NCBI RefSeq assembly: GCF_001427635.1
Contig: NZ_LMHA01000003.1
Span: 500,479 to 564,478, forward strand
Length of the DNA stretch: 64,000 nt
Source: Pseudoxanthomonas sp. Root65
GTDB lineage: Bacteria > Pseudomonadota > Gammaproteobacteria > Xanthomonadales > Xanthomonadaceae
Reading direction: 5' to 3'
The notes below the pieces were generated by a model. The model worked only from the letters and a program-made list of their open reading frames with translations, searched no databases and was not told the DNA's origin. A program made the translations under genes and the position numbers. Numbering within the stretch: the first letter of the stretch is position 1; each line of letters starts with the position of its first letter. This document shows positions 19,566 to 28,425 of the stretch, one piece after another.

Positions 19566-20380
19566 TGCAATCGGTAGTCGGGGATGTGTCCCCGCCGCAG
19601 GGGTGCGGCGAGGCGTTGCGGTCAGCGCGTGAGCAGGCGGGCCTGTCATTGCAGGAGGTCGGCCAGCGCCTGAAGATGCCAGCGAAGGTGCTGCAGGCAC
19701 TGGAAGCGGGGCAGTGGGACCAGTCCGGCGGCGCCGTCTTCGTGCGCGGGCAGCTGCGCAGCTACGGACGCCTGCTGAAGGTGGACGTGGAGCCGTTCCT
19801 GCAGCAGGCCGATGCGGCGGTGGCGAGGCCGGCAGAGCTGGTCAGCCACACTCACACACCGCGGGTCCAGTATGTCTTCGAGAGTTTCAAACGTCGCGCT
19901 GTCTATGTGGTGCTGACGCTGGTCATCGTGACGCCGGTGTGGATGGCACTGCGTCCGTCCGCAGGACCGGCATCCGACACCGCTACGGCGTCCCTCGACC
20001 TGGTGTCCGCTCCGTCGGCTGCGGGCAAGGATGCGTCGGATGCTGTGCGACCGGCCAGTCGCCCCCGTGCCGAGCCCTACGTGGCCTCGATGGCATCGTT
20101 GCCGCGCGCTTCGACGCCTTGGCTGTCGCTGTCGTTCAAGGGCGACAGTTGGGTCGAAGTGAATGCGCCGGACGGAAGCAGGGTCGAACACGCACTGCTG
20201 CGCGCGGGCGATCAGCGCCGGTATGCGCAGGGCGAAGTCGGTCGCGTGAAACTGGGCGATGCGACGGCGGTCGAGGTTCAGCAAGCGGGGAGTACGGTGG
20301 ATCTGGCGCCGTACCAGCGAGCGAATGTCGCACGCTTTACGGTATCCTCTGAGGGTTCCCTGGCGCCGGTCGTTGACTGA
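19562..20380 (+). CDS. rodZ: RodZ-like cell-shape protein
   Basis: A 272-residue membrane protein with an N-terminal cytoplasmic helix-turn-helix (LRSAREQAGLSLQEVGQRLKM, then VFVRGQLRSYGRLL), one transmembrane helix near residues 115-130, a Pro/Ala/Ser-rich linker, and a C-terminal periplasmic beta domain (SFKGDSWVEVNAPDG) of the RodZ DUF4115 type. RodZ links MreB filaments to the elongation machinery. It overlaps pilW by four bases. In E. coli ispG follows; here the next gene is yfgM. Confidence 0.87.
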   Translation: MMQSVVGDVSPPQGCGEALRSAREQAGLSLQEVGQRLKMPAKVLQALEAGQWDQSGGAVFVRGQLRSYGRLLKVDVEPFLQQADAAVARPAELVSHTHTPRVQYVFESFKRRAVYVVLTLVIVTPVWMALRPSAGPASDTATASLDLVSAPSAAGKDASDAVRPASRPRAEPYVASMASLPRASTPWLSLSFKGDSWVEVNAPDGSRVEHALLRAGDQRRYAQGEVGRVKLGDATAVEVQQAGSTVDLAPYQRANVARFTVSSEGSLAPVVD

Positions 20381-20441
20381 CCCGCGCGCGGGTTTGTCCA
20401 ACCTAGACCGAGACCCCGCCTGAGACGGGGCAAGAGAGCGC

Positions 20442-21077
20442 ATGGCGATTGATGATCTGCTCGACGAGCACGAACAAAGCGAACGTGTCCGCAGCTGGCT
20501 GAGGAGTAATGGTGCCGGCCTGCTGGGAGGCGTGGTCCTGGGGCTGGGCGTGATCTTCGGCTGGCAGTGGTGGCAGAAGGACCTGGCGGGCAAGAAAGAG
20601 CAGGCATACCAGAGCTACCAGGGCGCCGTCGAAGGTCTGGCCAAGGGCGATCTGAAGCAGGCCCAGGGCGCGGTGAATGCATTGGTCAAGGAAGACGAGC
20701 TCTACGCCGATGTCGCCGGCCTGCAACTGGCCAAGGCGCAGATGCAGGCGGGCGAACGCGACGCGGCCATCGCCACCTTGCGCTCGCTGACGCCCGACGA
20801 CGCCCTGCGGCCCCTGGTGAACCTGCGGCTCGCCCGCCTGCTGATCGACGCGGGTAAGCACGACGAAGCGCTGAAGGTACTGGAGAAAGCCGATGACGCC
20901 TCCAGCCTGGAAGTGCGCGGCGATGCGTTGCTCGCCACCGGCAAGGCCAAGGATGCGCAGGAGGCCTACACCCGTGCACTGACCACACTGGATGCGGTCT
21001 CCCCGCAGCGCCGTCTGGTCGAGCTGAAGTTGATCGACGCCGGCGGTACGCCGCCGAAGACCGGAGGTGCCGCATGA
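20442..21077 (+). CDS. yfgM: YfgM family TPR protein, periplasmic chaperone/BamB partner
   Basis: A 211-residue inner-membrane protein: a cytoplasmic N terminus (DDLLDEHEQSERVRSWLR), one transmembrane helix (GAGLLGGVVLGLGVIFGWQ), and periplasmic TPR-like helices. YfgM associates with SecYEG and with periplasmic chaperones such as PpiD. The conserved neighbour bamB follows with an ATGA overlap, supporting a role in outer-membrane protein traffic. Confidence 0.88.
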   Translation: MAIDDLLDEHEQSERVRSWLRSNGAGLLGGVVLGLGVIFGWQWWQKDLAGKKEQAYQSYQGAVEGLAKGDLKQAQGAVNALVKEDELYADVAGLQLAKAQMQAGERDAAIATLRSLTPDDALRPLVNLRLARLLIDAGKHDEALKVLEKADDASSLEVRGDALLATGKAKDAQEAYTRALTTLDAVSPQRRLVELKLIDAGGTPPKTGGAA

Positions 21078-22252
21078 CGCGCACTCTGGTACGTCTGGTC
21101 GCAGCCACCGTGATCATCGCCGCGCTGGGCGGATGCAGCACGGTGAAGGGCTGGTTCTCCGGCAAGGACAAGGAAGGCGAGAAGCCGGTCGATCCGGCCG
21201 AACTCGTCGACATCACGCCGACCGCATCGGTCTCGAAACTGTGGAGCGTCAACGTAGGCAAGGGTGAGAAGCGCCTTGGCCTGCAGCAGGTGCCCGCCGT
21301 GGAAGACGGACGTGTGTACGCCGCTGCCGTTGAAGGTGGCGTGCGTGCGTTCGATCTGCAGACTGGCAAGCAGGTATGGCAGTCCAAGTCCGACCTGCGC
21401 CTGTCGGGCGGTCCGGGTGCGGGGCAGGGCCTGGTGGCCGTGGGTACGCTCGATGGCCAGGTGATCGCGCTGGACGCGGCCACCGGTGCCGAGAAGTGGC
21501 AGGCCAAGGTGCCGAACGAGGTGATCGCCGCGCCAGCCATCGGTCAGGGCATGGTCTACGTGCGCACCAATGACGGACGGGTGACGGCGCTGTCGTCGGA
21601 GACGGGCGAGCGCCGCTGGTTCTGGAACAACGAACTTCCCAGCCTTACCGTACGCGGCAACGCGCCGGTCGTCCTCGGCCCGGGTGTGGTGTTCGTCGGC
21701 AACGACGACGGCACGGTCACCGCGCTGGCGGCCAACGATGGCCGGCCCATGTGGACGCAGGCCGTCGGCATGCCCGAAGGCCGCAGCGAACTCGAGCGCA
21801 TGGCGGACGTCGATGGCGCGCCGGTGCTCGAAGGCACGACGCTGTATGTCACCAGCTTCAAGAAGGAAACGGTTGCGCTCGAAGGTCCCTCCGGCCGCCC
21901 CTTGTGGACGCGCGACAACGGTGGTGCCGGCGGTCTGGACGTGACCAGCAGTGCCGTCGTCGTGTCCGACCCGGCCGGTACGGTCTGGGGCCTGGACAAG
22001 TACAGCGGCAGCGCCCTGTGGTCGAACACCACGCTGGCCCGCCGTTCGCTGACGGCGCCGACGATCCACGGCGACTACGCGGTGGTCGGGGACTACGACG
22101 GCTACCTGCACTGGTTGAAGACCGACAATGGCGAAGCGGCGGCGCGCGCCCGCGTGGGCGGCAAGGCCCTGCGCGGCAAGCCGGTGGTCGCCGACGGCAT
22201 CCTGCTGGTGCAGGACGTGGAAGGCGGTCTGACCGCGTTCGGCTTCAAGTGA
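21074..22252 (+). CDS. bamB: Outer membrane assembly lipoprotein BamB
   Basis: Lipoprotein subunit of the beta-barrel assembly machine at the inner face of the outer membrane. The 392 residues open with a lipoprotein signal (IIAALGGC, Cys 21) and then form an eight-bladed PQQ-type beta propeller, visible as repeated blade ends such as [28 protein letters not shown] and [13 protein letters not shown]. It is coupled to yfgM upstream and followed by a strong terminator before der. Confidence 0.95.
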   Translation: MTRTLVRLVAATVIIAALGGCSTVKGWFSGKDKEGEKPVDPAELVDITPTASVSKLWSVNVGKGEKRLGLQQVPAVEDGRVYAAAVEGGVRAFDLQTGKQVWQSKSDLRLSGGPGAGQGLVAVGTLDGQVIALDAATGAEKWQAKVPNEVIAAPAIGQGMVYVRTNDGRVTALSSETGERRWFWNNELPSLTVRGNAPVVLGPGVVFVGNDDGTVTALAANDGRPMWTQAVGMPEGRSELERMADVDGAPVLEGTTLYVTSFKKETVALEGPSGRPLWTRDNGGAGGLDVTSSAVVVSDPAGTVWGLDKYSGSALWSNTTLARRSLTAPTIHGDYAVVGDYDGYLHWLKTDNGEAAARARVGGKALRGKPVVADGILLVQDVEGGLTAFGFK

Positions 22253-22292
22253 CCCGCCAAGGGGTGGCCTGGCCACTCCTTCGGAACTCCGG

Positions 22293-22317
22293 AAAGGGCC
22301 GCATTGCGGCCCTTTTT
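22293..22317 (+). terminator. Rho-independent terminator after bamB
   Basis: AAAGGGCCGC-ATT-GCGGCCCTTT stem followed by further T residues, 40 bases after the bamB stop. A textbook intrinsic terminator that separates the yfgM-bamB unit from der. Confidence 0.9.
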
Positions 22318-22431
22318 CGCGGACGCAGGCGTATTCCGCTACCATGGCGACCCCTTAACCGACCGGAGCAGCCGCGCCAACCGCGTGGCGGCGAGTCTCC
22401 GGCGACCTCCTTCTTCACGGTTGCTTCCTGC

Positions 22432-23832
22432 ATGCTGCCCCTCGTCGCCCTGGTGGGCCGTCCCAACGTCGGCAAGTCCACCCTGTTCAATGCGCTGACC
22501 CGCAGTCGCGACGCCCTGGTCCACGATCAGCCCGGCGTGACCCGCGACCGCAACTACGGCGTCTGCCGCCTCGACGAGGAAGATCCGTTCCTGGTGGTCG
22601 ACACCGGCGGCATCGCCGGCGAAGAGGAAGGTCTGGCCGGCGCCACTGCCCGCCAGGCGCGTGCGGCCGCCGAAGAAGCCGACCTCGTCCTGTTCATCGT
22701 CGATGGACGCGAAGGCGCCTCCGCGCTCGATGACGACATTCTTGCCTGGCTGCGCAAGACCGCGCGCCCCACGTTGCTGGTGATCAACAAGATCGACGGC
22801 ATCAACGAGACCACGGCGATCGCGGATTTCGCGCGTTACGGCTTCGCCGACGTCATCACCATCTCCGCTTCCCACCGCCAGGGCATCGACGACCTGCTGG
22901 AAGAAGTCCATCAGCGGCTGCCCGAAGAAGGCGCAACCGCCGGCCTGGACAACGATCCCAACCGCATGCGCGTGGCCTTCGTCGGCCGTCCCAACGTGGG
23001 CAAGTCCACGCTGGTGAACCGGCTGCTGGGCGAGGAGCGCATGATCGCGTCCGAGGTGCCGGGCACCACGCGCGATTCGATTGCCGTGGACATGGAGCGC
23101 GACGGCCAACAGTACCGCCTGATCGACACCGCCGGCCTGCGCCGCAAGGGCAAGGTGGAAGAGGCGGTCGAGAAGTTCAGCGTGGTCAAGACACTGCAGG
23201 CCATTGAGCAATGCCAGGTGGCCGTGCTGTTGCTGGATGCCACCGAAGGCGTGACCGACCAGGATGCCAGCGTGCTCGGTGCCGTGCTCGATGCCGGTCG
23301 CGCCCTGGTGGTGGCGATCAACAAGTGGGACGGACTGACCACCTACCAGCGCGAACAGGCCGAGGCCCTGCTGACCCGCAAGCTGGGCTTCGTCGAATGG
23401 GCCGAAGTGGTGCGGATTTCCGCGCTGCACGGTTCGGGCCTGCGCGAACTGTTCAAGGCGATCCACCGGGCGCATGCGTCGGCGACCAAGGAGTTCGGCA
23501 CCAGCGAGGTCAACAAGGCGCTCGAGATCGCCTACGAGACCAATCCGCCGCCGAGCATCCGCGGCCACGTCTCCAAGCTGCGCTACGTGCATCCGGGCGG
23601 CGCCAATCCGCCGACCTTCATCGTGCACGGCACGCGCCTGAAAGTGCTGCCGGAGTCGTACAAGCGCTATCTGGAGAACTTCTTCCGCAAGCGTTTCAAG
23701 CTGGTCGGCACGCCGGTGCGTTTCATTTTCCGCGAGGGCGCCAATCCCTACGAAGGCAAGAAGAACGTGCTGACCGAGAAGCAGATCGCCAAGAAGCGCC
23801 GGCTCATCCGGCACGTCAAGCGCGGCAAGTGA
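22432..23832 (+). CDS. der: Ribosome-associated GTPase Der (EngA)
   Basis: Tandem GTPase needed for maturation of the 50S subunit. The 466 residues contain two complete G domains, with P-loops GRPNVGKST at 9-17 and 185-193, DTGG/DTAG G3 motifs, and NKID / NKWD G4 motifs, then a KH-like C-terminal domain ending in a Lys/Arg-rich tail. The ATG used begins [11 protein letters not shown], the normal Der N terminus; no strong ribosome site is seen before it. The TGA overlaps the GTG start of moeA. Confidence 0.96.
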   Translation: MLPLVALVGRPNVGKSTLFNALTRSRDALVHDQPGVTRDRNYGVCRLDEEDPFLVVDTGGIAGEEEGLAGATARQARAAAEEADLVLFIVDGREGASALDDDILAWLRKTARPTLLVINKIDGINETTAIADFARYGFADVITISASHRQGIDDLLEEVHQRLPEEGATAGLDNDPNRMRVAFVGRPNVGKSTLVNRLLGEERMIASEVPGTTRDSIAVDMERDGQQYRLIDTAGLRRKGKVEEAVEKFSVVKTLQAIEQCQVAVLLLDATEGVTDQDASVLGAVLDAGRALVVAINKWDGLTTYQREQAEALLTRKLGFVEWAEVVRISALHGSGLRELFKAIHRAHASATKEFGTSEVNKALEIAYETNPPPSIRGHVSKLRYVHPGGANPPTFIVHGTRLKVLPESYKRYLENFFRKRFKLVGTPVRFIFREGANPYEGKKNVLTEKQIAKKRRLIRHVKRGK

Positions 23833-25046
23833 CGGGTTACCAAACCCGCATCGATTTCGCCGCCGCCGCGGAGATCATCCGCGAGGTCGCCGGCAACCGG
23901 ATGCTGAAGGCCGAACGCGTGCCCATCACGCGCGCCAGCGGCCGCGTGCTCGCCGAAGACATCACCTCGTCGATCGCGCTGCCGCCATTCGACAACAGCC
24001 GCATGGATGGCTTTGCCTTTGCGCATTCCAGCCTGTCGCCAGAGGGCGCCACCGCGCTGCGGCTGGCGGGCGAGCAGTTCGCGGGTCGGCTGCAGGCATG
24101 GCAGGTCGGCCCGGGCGAATGCGTCCGCATCACCACCGGCGCGCCGTTGCCCGGTGGCACCGATACGGTGGCCCTCAAGGAAGACTGTGTCGAGCAGGAC
24201 GGGTTCGTCCGGATACCTGCCGGCCTGTCGCGCGGCGCGGATGTACGCCGGACCGGCGAAGACGTGCCGGCGGGCGAGCGCGTGCTCGGGGAAGGGTGGC
24301 TGCTGACGCCGGCGCGGGTGTCGCTTGCTGCGGCGCTGGGTGTCGCTTCCCTCGCTGTCGCGCAACGCCCGACCGTCGCCGTCTTCACCACCGGCGACGA
24401 ACTGGTGGAACCGGGGCTGCCGCTGGCGCCGGGCCAGATCTACAACAGCAACCGCGAGTTGCTGATGGGCCTGCTGCGCGCGGAAGGCCTGGAGCCGACG
24501 GCGTGGCCGACGCTGCCCGACGATCCCGAACGCATGGCCACCGTGCTGACCGACGCCGCCGCGGCCTTCGACGTGGTCATCACCTGCGGCGGCGTGTCGG
24601 CCGGCGAAAAGGACCATCTGCCTGGCCTGCTGGCGGCGGACGGCCGCATCCACTTCTGGAAGGTGCGCATGAAGCCGGGCATGCCGGTGCTGTTCGGGGA
24701 GATGGATCGCGCGCTGTTCCTGTGTCTGCCCGGCAACCCGGTCTCCGTCTTGGCGACGTTCCTGACCCTTGGCCGCGATCTGTTCGATGGCCTGCAGCGG
24801 CGCCGCGAGCCGCGTTCGCAGTGGAAGGCGGTCCTCGGTGCGCCCTGGCGGAAGACACATGAGCGACGGGAGTTCCTCCGCGGCTGGCTGGACGGCGCAG
24901 CCGATGGTCGTCTGCAGGTCATGCCGAATGCGGCCGATGCCTCGCACCAGCTGCGCGCGGCGGCCGACAGCAATGCGCTGATCATGCTGCCCGAGGGCGC
25001 ACGCGAATTCAGTGCGGGCGATGTCGTCGACGTGATCGCCTGCTGA
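23829..25046 (+). CDS. moeA: Molybdopterin molybdenumtransferase
   Basis: Inserts molybdate into adenylylated molybdopterin, the final step of molybdenum cofactor synthesis. The 405 residues show the MoeA pattern: DNSRMDGFA near the start, [20 protein letters not shown] and [12 protein letters not shown]. The start is GTG overlapping the der stop (GTGA) with no strong Shine-Dalgarno, implying translational coupling; an internal start would truncate the conserved N terminus. The partner-type gene moeB follows after 36 bases. Confidence 0.94.
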   Translation: MTGYQTRIDFAAAAEIIREVAGNRMLKAERVPITRASGRVLAEDITSSIALPPFDNSRMDGFAFAHSSLSPEGATALRLAGEQFAGRLQAWQVGPGECVRITTGAPLPGGTDTVALKEDCVEQDGFVRIPAGLSRGADVRRTGEDVPAGERVLGEGWLLTPARVSLAAALGVASLAVAQRPTVAVFTTGDELVEPGLPLAPGQIYNSNRELLMGLLRAEGLEPTAWPTLPDDPERMATVLTDAAAAFDVVITCGGVSAGEKDHLPGLLAADGRIHFWKVRMKPGMPVLFGEMDRALFLCLPGNPVSVLATFLTLGRDLFDGLQRRREPRSQWKAVLGAPWRKTHERREFLRGWLDGAADGRLQVMPNAADASHQLRAAADSNALIMLPEGAREFSAGDVVDVIAC

Positions 25047-25082
25047 GGCGGACAGCACGGCGACTTGCGCGATAATCACCGC

Positions 25083-26219
25083 ATGGCCATCCGCGAAATC
25101 GATCCACGGGACGTTGCCGCACTGCTCGCACAGGGCAGTGTGTTCATCGACGTGCGCGAGGAGCACGAGCGCGCCAGCGGACAGGCGGAAGGCGCGCGCG
25201 GCATCGCCAAGGCGGTGCTGGAACGCGATCCCGCCGCGCATCTGCCGGACCGCGATGCCAGCATCGTCCTGATCTGCCAGAAAGGCGGCCGCTCGATGGA
25301 GACCGCCCGCGTGCTGGACGCCGCCGGCTACACCCGCCTGGCCTCCGTTGCCGGGGGAACCTCGCGCTGGATCGACGAGCAGCGCCCGGTCGTCGTGCCG
25401 GCCCTGTCGGCGGATGCACGCGACTTCAACGACCGCTATTCGCGCCACCTGCTGCTGCCCGAAGTGGGCGTGGCCGGCCAGCAGCGGCTGCAGCAGTCGC
25501 GGGTGTTGATGATCGGCGCAGGCGGGCTCGGTTCGCCGGCCGCGTTCTACCTGGCCGCCGCGGGGGTGGGGGAGTTGCGCATCGCCGACGACGACGTGGT
25601 CGATCGCAGCAACCTGCAGCGGCAGATTCTGCATACAGAAGCCCGCATCGGCATGTCAAAGGTGGCATCGGCGCAGGCGACGCTGGCCGCGCTCAATCCG
25701 CGCACACAGGTGGAAGCCGTGGCCGAGCGCGTCACCGCCGCGAACATCGAGCGTCTGCTGGAGGGCGTGGACGTGGTGCTGGATGGCGCGGACAACTTCC
25801 CGGCACGCTACCTGCTCAACGATGCCTGCGTGAAGCTGGGCAAGCCGCTGGTGTACGGCGCGGTCCAGCGCTTCGAGGGGCAGGTCAGCGTGTTCGACGC
25901 CGGACGGCACCGCGGCGAGCAGCCGTGCTACCGCTGTCTGTTCCCGGAACCGCCGCCGCCCGCCTTCGCGCCCAACTGCGCCGAGGCCGGCGTGCTCGGC
26001 GTGCTGCCCGGCGTGATCGGCCTGCTGCAGGCCACCGAAGTGATCAAGCTGCTGCTCGGCACCGGCGAAACGTTGGCCGGCCGCCTGCTGCATTTCGACG
26101 CGCTGGCCATGCGCTTCCGCGAGACCCGCCTGCGCCACGACCCGGACTGCCCGGTCTGCGCGGCCGGGCGGCCATTCCCCGGCTACATCGACTACGCCGC
26201 GTTCTGCCGGACGGCCTGA
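25083..26219 (+). CDS. moeB: Rhodanese-MoeB fusion, ThiF-family adenylyltransferase
   Basis: Predicted to adenylate the C terminus of a ubiquitin-like sulfur carrier (MoaD or ThiS type). The 378 residues begin with a rhodanese domain (about 1-105) with active-site loop CQKGGRS, Cys 65. The ThiF/MoeB domain follows with GAGGLGSP at 145-152, DxxDxSNLQRQ and two CxxC zinc pairs (CYRC, CPVC). In most MoeB/MOCS3-like fusions the rhodanese domain is C-terminal; here it is N-terminal. Linked to moeA, so a role in molybdopterin sulfur transfer is likely. It ends one base before the convergent AraC gene. Confidence 0.9.
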   Translation: MAIREIDPRDVAALLAQGSVFIDVREEHERASGQAEGARGIAKAVLERDPAAHLPDRDASIVLICQKGGRSMETARVLDAAGYTRLASVAGGTSRWIDEQRPVVVPALSADARDFNDRYSRHLLLPEVGVAGQQRLQQSRVLMIGAGGLGSPAAFYLAAAGVGELRIADDDVVDRSNLQRQILHTEARIGMSKVASAQATLAALNPRTQVEAVAERVTAANIERLLEGVDVVLDGADNFPARYLLNDACVKLGKPLVYGAVQRFEGQVSVFDAGRHRGEQPCYRCLFPEPPPPAFAPNCAEAGVLGVLPGVIGLLQATEVIKLLLGTGETLAGRLLHFDALAMRFRETRLRHDPDCPVCAAGRPFPGYIDYAAFCRTA

Positions 26220-27158
26220 TCAGAAGACCGCGCGCATGCGCAGCCCTTCGCGGAACTGGCGCGGGGTGATGCCGGTGTCGCGCTTGAAGGCGGCGCTCAG
26301 GTGGCTGTGGCTGGCGAAACCGCAATCGAAGGCGATGTCGGCGATGTCGGCGTTGCCATTGAGCAGGTGCCAGCGGGCAAGACGCAGGCGTTGCGCCAGA
26401 ATGTATTGCGCCGGCGTAGTGCCGAAGTTGCGACGGAAGGCGATCAGCAACTGGTGCACGCTCATCTCGGCCAGCATGGCCAGCTCAGCGAGCGTGATGC
26501 GCTGGTCCAGCGCGCTTTCGATGTACTCGCACAGGCGACGCGCCACCTGCGGTGACAATGAAGCGGGAGCTGGCCTTGCCACCACCGGCAACCGGTAGCC
26601 GTCGTACAGATGCTGGCGCAGTACCCGCTGCAACCGGTCGGCCATCATCACCGACAAGTCGTCGCACTGCTGGCTCAGCCGGCCCAGTCGCGCCACGCTG
26701 TAGTGCAGAAACTCGTCGCGGTGGCCCAGGCGGGGCATCAGATCCTCGAGTGGCATCCGTGTCTCGTCCCCTGTTTCCACATCGGCCAGGGGAGAGAGGC
26801 GCAACTCGGCGTAGGTGATCACCTGTCCGCGGGCCTGGCTCGCATAGCGCCGCTTGGCCGGCACCAGCCAGATGTCGCCGGGCGAAGGCGGTGCGTGCGT
26901 CGCCCCGGCGCCGTCGATCTCGGTATCCAGTTCGCGCATCGTGCCGCCCAGGTGGACGATGACCGTATGGCGCGGTTGGTCGATGGCCCACAGCGTGCGC
27001 TGGCGGATGTCTTCCCGGCAGACCAGAAACTCCACGCCCGGCCAGTGCGCCTGTGCCAGCACCGCGTAAGACGGCATCGCCGCCGGTGGGGCTCCGGTGC
27101 GCTCGCGTGAGGATTCCCACCCATCGTGCGCCGGAGAATTTGATAGTGGGTCGGACAT
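26220..27158 (-). CDS. AraC family transcriptional regulator
   Basis: A 312-residue regulator with an N-terminal cupin-like sensor half and a C-terminal double helix-turn-helix: ITLAELAMLAEMSVHQL first, then NADIADIAFDCGFASHSHLS followed by FKRDTGITPRQFR. The first HTH lies near residue 225. Effector unknown. It is transcribed away from an SDR gene across a 113-base intergenic region, so it probably regulates that gene and itself. Convergent with moeB with no spacer. Confidence 0.88.
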   Translation of the reverse strand: MSDPLSNSPAHDGWESSRERTGAPPAAMPSYAVLAQAHWPGVEFLVCREDIRQRTLWAIDQPRHTVIVHLGGTMRELDTEIDGAGATHAPPSPGDIWLVPAKRRYASQARGQVITYAELRLSPLADVETGDETRMPLEDLMPRLGHRDEFLHYSVARLGRLSQQCDDLSVMMADRLQRVLRQHLYDGYRLPVVARPAPASLSPQVARRLCEYIESALDQRITLAELAMLAEMSVHQLLIAFRRNFGTTPAQYILAQRLRLARWHLLNGNADIADIAFDCGFASHSHLSAAFKRDTGITPRQFREGLRMRAVF

Positions 27159-27271
27159 CGTGAAAGCCGGATGGACTGCTTCGCACGCATCTTAGGACCG
27201 TTCCGTACGGCTGCCTACTCAAGGCGCACCGGCCGGAGCTTTCCTGTCCTGAACCCCTGTAGGAGCACTCC

Positions 27272-28045
27272 ATGATCGATCATTCCATCCGCGGCAAAGT
27301 GGCCCTCATCGCCGGCGGCGCCAAGAACCTCGGCGGGCTGATTGCCCGCGACCTGGCGCAGCAGGGCGCAGCGGCCGTCGCCATCCACTACAACAGCGCC
27401 GCCAGCAAGGCCGAGGCCAAGGCGACGGTCGCCGCCGTCGAAGCCGCCGGTGCGAAGGCGGTCGCCCTGCAGGGCGACCTGACCCGTGCCGACGCGATGG
27501 AACGCCTGTTCGCCGACACCGTCGCTGCCGTCGGTCGTCCCGATATCGCCATCAACACAGTCGGCAAGGTGCTGAAGAAGCCGATCGCGGATATCTCCGA
27601 GGCCGAGTATGACGACATGTCGGCGGTGAATGCCAAGACTGCGTTCTTCTTCCTCAAGGAAGCCGGCAAGCACGTCAACGACAACGGCAAGGTGGTCACG
27701 CTGGTCACCTCGCTGCTGGGCGCGTTCACGCCGTTCTATGCGTCGTACGCCGGCACCAAGGCCCCGGTGGAGCACTTCACCCGGGCCGCCGCCAAGGAGT
27801 TCGGTGCGCGCGGCATCTCGGTGACCGCCGTCGGCCCGGGCCCGATGGACACGCCCTTCTTCTATCCCGCCGAAGGGGCGGACGCCGTGGCGTACCACAA
27901 GACCGCGGCGGCGCTGTCGCCCCACAGCAAGACCGGCCTGACCGACATCGAAGACGTGGTGCCCTTCATCCGCCACCTGGTCAGCGACGGCTGGTGGATC
28001 ACCGGCCAGACCATCCTCATCAATGGGGGCTACACCACGAAGTAG
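27272..28045 (+). CDS. SDR family oxidoreductase
   Basis: Short-chain dehydrogenase of 257 residues. The coenzyme motif reads AGGAKNLGG instead of TGxxxGIG, the active site is Tyr in YAGTK with Lys four residues later, and the end has TGQTILINGGYTTK. Substrate unknown; the family covers many alcohols and ketones. An AGGAG site precedes the ATG. Divergent from the AraC regulator, which is the most likely controller. Confidence 0.85.
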   Translation: MIDHSIRGKVALIAGGAKNLGGLIARDLAQQGAAAVAIHYNSAASKAEAKATVAAVEAAGAKAVALQGDLTRADAMERLFADTVAAVGRPDIAINTVGKVLKKPIADISEAEYDDMSAVNAKTAFFFLKEAGKHVNDNGKVVTLVTSLLGAFTPFYASYAGTKAPVEHFTRAAAKEFGARGISVTAVGPGPMDTPFFYPAEGADAVAYHKTAAALSPHSKTGLTDIEDVVPFIRHLVSDGWWITGQTILINGGYTTK

Positions 28046-28148
28046 GCAACCCCGGCCCGGGCGCGCCTTGCGCATCCGGCGATGTCGCGCAGCGCGCCCA
28101 TGCGATAACGTGGGCGTCCTGCCTACGCGTCGCAAGGGAGAGGGCTTC

Positions 28149-28400
28149 ATGCGTACCCTGATCTTCATCGTGGTCGGCCTCGTGCTGGCCGGCTTGCTGG
28201 TAGGTGCGGTGCGTCCGGCATGGCGTATCCGGATGCTGCTGGTCTTCGCCGTTGCATGGGCCGTGGTGGTCACATGGAACCTTCAGACGGGCATGTCGCA
28301 TGGCTACAGCCTGGGCGAAGAACTGCCCATCCAGTTGCTTATCTTCGTCGTGCCCGTGGCGCTCGCGCGATGGCTGGCCCGCGCACGCCCGCCGGCGTGA
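28149..28400 (+). CDS. Small two-helix membrane protein, hypothetical
   Basis: An 83-residue protein with two to three hydrophobic segments (residues 3-21, 29-44 and 60-75) and a basic tail. AAGGGAG lies ahead of the ATG. It ends 25 bases before the CPA2 antiporter gene and could be co-transcribed with it. I do not recognise a family, and no function is assigned. Confidence 0.6.
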   Translation: MRTLIFIVVGLVLAGLLVGAVRPAWRIRMLLVFAVAWAVVVTWNLQTGMSHGYSLGEELPIQLLIFVVPVALARWLARARPPA

Positions 28401-28425
28401 CGCACGCATCCGGTAGACTTCACGC

